In this document: positions 63,229 to 64,000 of the stretch, in pieces
How positions within the stretch are numbered: position 1 is the first letter of the stretch
How the letters are laid out: the number at the start of each line of letters is the position of its first letter
Assembly (NCBI GenBank): GCA_001599715.1
Contig: BCHU01000002.1
Location: forward strand, 1,550,001 to 1,614,000
DNA length: 64,000 bases
Direction of reading: 5' to 3'
DNA from: Phaeotremella fagi
Lineage: Eukaryota; Basidiomycota; Tremellomycetes; Tremellales; Phaeotremellaceae
Translations under genes and position numbers: made by a program
Notes under the pieces: model-generated
Told to the model about the DNA's origin: nothing
Databases searched by the model: none
Seen by the model: only the letters and a program-made list of their open reading frames with translations

Positions 63229-64000
63229 ATGTCAAGACGTCGTAACGGTGGTGCAGTCCGTGGTCCAGCTTCAGCCCTAACTTCTTTCTTAGCTGTAAGT
63301 GATCGAATCAAACAGTCCACCACTCTAACATCAATTAGGGTCTTGGAGTCGAACCGAATCGACGACTCACAACATGGGGAAATACATCTTCAATCCAAGA
63401 TCCATCTACCGACGATCAACCACATCTAGCTCATGATGGACCTATCCTCAGTCAGGGTGAAGAACTCGATCCAGCTGGTGCCGTCACAGCTAGAAACGTC
63501 GAAGCTGGTCCGTCGACCGTTGGTGAAGGTGTACCAGATCATTATGATGATGATGATGATTTAGACAAGGGGAAGACTAAAAGAGAAAGAGAGTTACTCG
63601 ACGAAGTGAGTCATCGTTCAAACATCTTTCTGTCTTTGGTCTCATAAAATCTTGACTTTAGGCTTACGATTCCGATTCACTCGATTCACCGAGACCTAAC
63701 AAAAAAGGTAAAAGGGGGACATCGATTGATTCAGATGATTTGGATCAAAACACCAATCCTTCAACCGCAGGTCCAAGCTCTATTAACTCACCTGCACCAA
63801 CATCCGTCGAAAATTCCATTAACAGAGGTTCAAACATTATGAAAGCCGCTGCACCTGGTGCAAGAGCTTCTGACAATTCTTTAAAAGCCATCGGTGAATT
63901 CATGCATTGCGGTGAATGCGGTAAACGATTTACTGTCGTAAGTTATTCATTACCTACTTGATGATTTACAAATCCTTTTTACTGACGACAATAGACCGCT
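63229..64000 (+). CDS. RAD7: RAD7 nucleotide-excision-repair protein, 5' part
   Basis: Exons 63229-63294, 63339-63604, 63662-63937 and from 63995 to the window edge; the gene continues beyond the window. The N terminus RRRNGGAVRGPASALTSFLA matches the start of Rad7/Rhp7 (V-x-G-P-x-S-A-L-T-x-F-L). An acidic, Ser-rich stretch follows with a possible nuclear signal (RPNKKGKRG), then EFMHCGECGKRFTVTA, the CxxC zinc-ribbon half that in Rhp7 precedes the leucine-rich repeats. With Rad16 and Elc1, Rad7 recognises lesions for global-genome repair and ubiquitin ligation. The leucine-rich repeats are outside the window. Confidence 0.85.

Overview
This window is nuclear DNA of a basidiomycete fungus, most likely a tremellomycete yeast of the Kwoniella/Cryptococcus type. 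The evidence is the very high density of short introns (mostly 35-70 nt, GTRAGT donors, CTRAC-like branch sites just before YAG), very small exons, AT-leaning intergenic DNA, and a gene set of conserved fungal housekeeping genes mixed with serine/proline-rich orphan proteins. The genus is an inference from style, not a database match. I see no rRNA, tRNA, CRISPR array or recognisable transposon.

Layout. 0-13.5 kb: an orphan with a possible nucleoside-hydrolase-like motif, a membrane-anchored GT61/DUF563 glycosyltransferase, a large ARID-like nuclear protein (minus strand) and the meiotic MutS homologue MSH4. 13.8-21.6 kb: three minus-strand orphan paralogues (called P1, P2, P3 here) with a secreted family 4 rhamnogalacturonan lyase between P1 and P2. 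22.7-35.2 kb: housekeeping genes eIF4G, the GPI-transamidase subunit GAB1/PIG-U, tRNA isopentenyltransferase MOD5, bisphosphate nucleotidase MET22/HAL2 and an XRCC2-like RAD51 paralogue. 35.7-57.0 kb: four members (A, B, C, D) of an apparently undescribed family with an N-terminal coiled coil and a C-terminal SW...W module, two small orphans that share a different C-terminal motif, a PWWP protein, ALA dehydratase HEM2, the PP1 inhibitor YPI1 and the DHX29-type helicase. 57.1-64 kb: pyridoxal kinase, mitochondrial HSP70 (SSC1), thymidylate kinase CDC8 and the 5' part of RAD7, cut by the window end.

The genes do not form a pathway cluster; most are independent housekeeping functions in translation (eIF4G, DHX29), tRNA modification, DNA repair and meiosis (MSH4, XRCC2-like, RAD7), dNTP supply (CDC8), heme, vitamin B6, sulfur metabolism and GPI anchoring. 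The unusual material is (1) the A-D coiled-coil family, with B and C in tandem and each of C and D next to an orphan with a shared YbaB-like C-terminal motif; (2) the P1-P3 family, whose three promoters share an AAAGGGCTAA-type element; and (3) extreme splicing: two apparent 3-nt exons in the GT61 gene, and a 7-nt exon followed by a GC-AG intron inside the catalytic DPVDGT motif of MET22. Exon boundaries were worked out by hand from reading frame, splice consensus and family alignment; where they could not be fixed this is stated.
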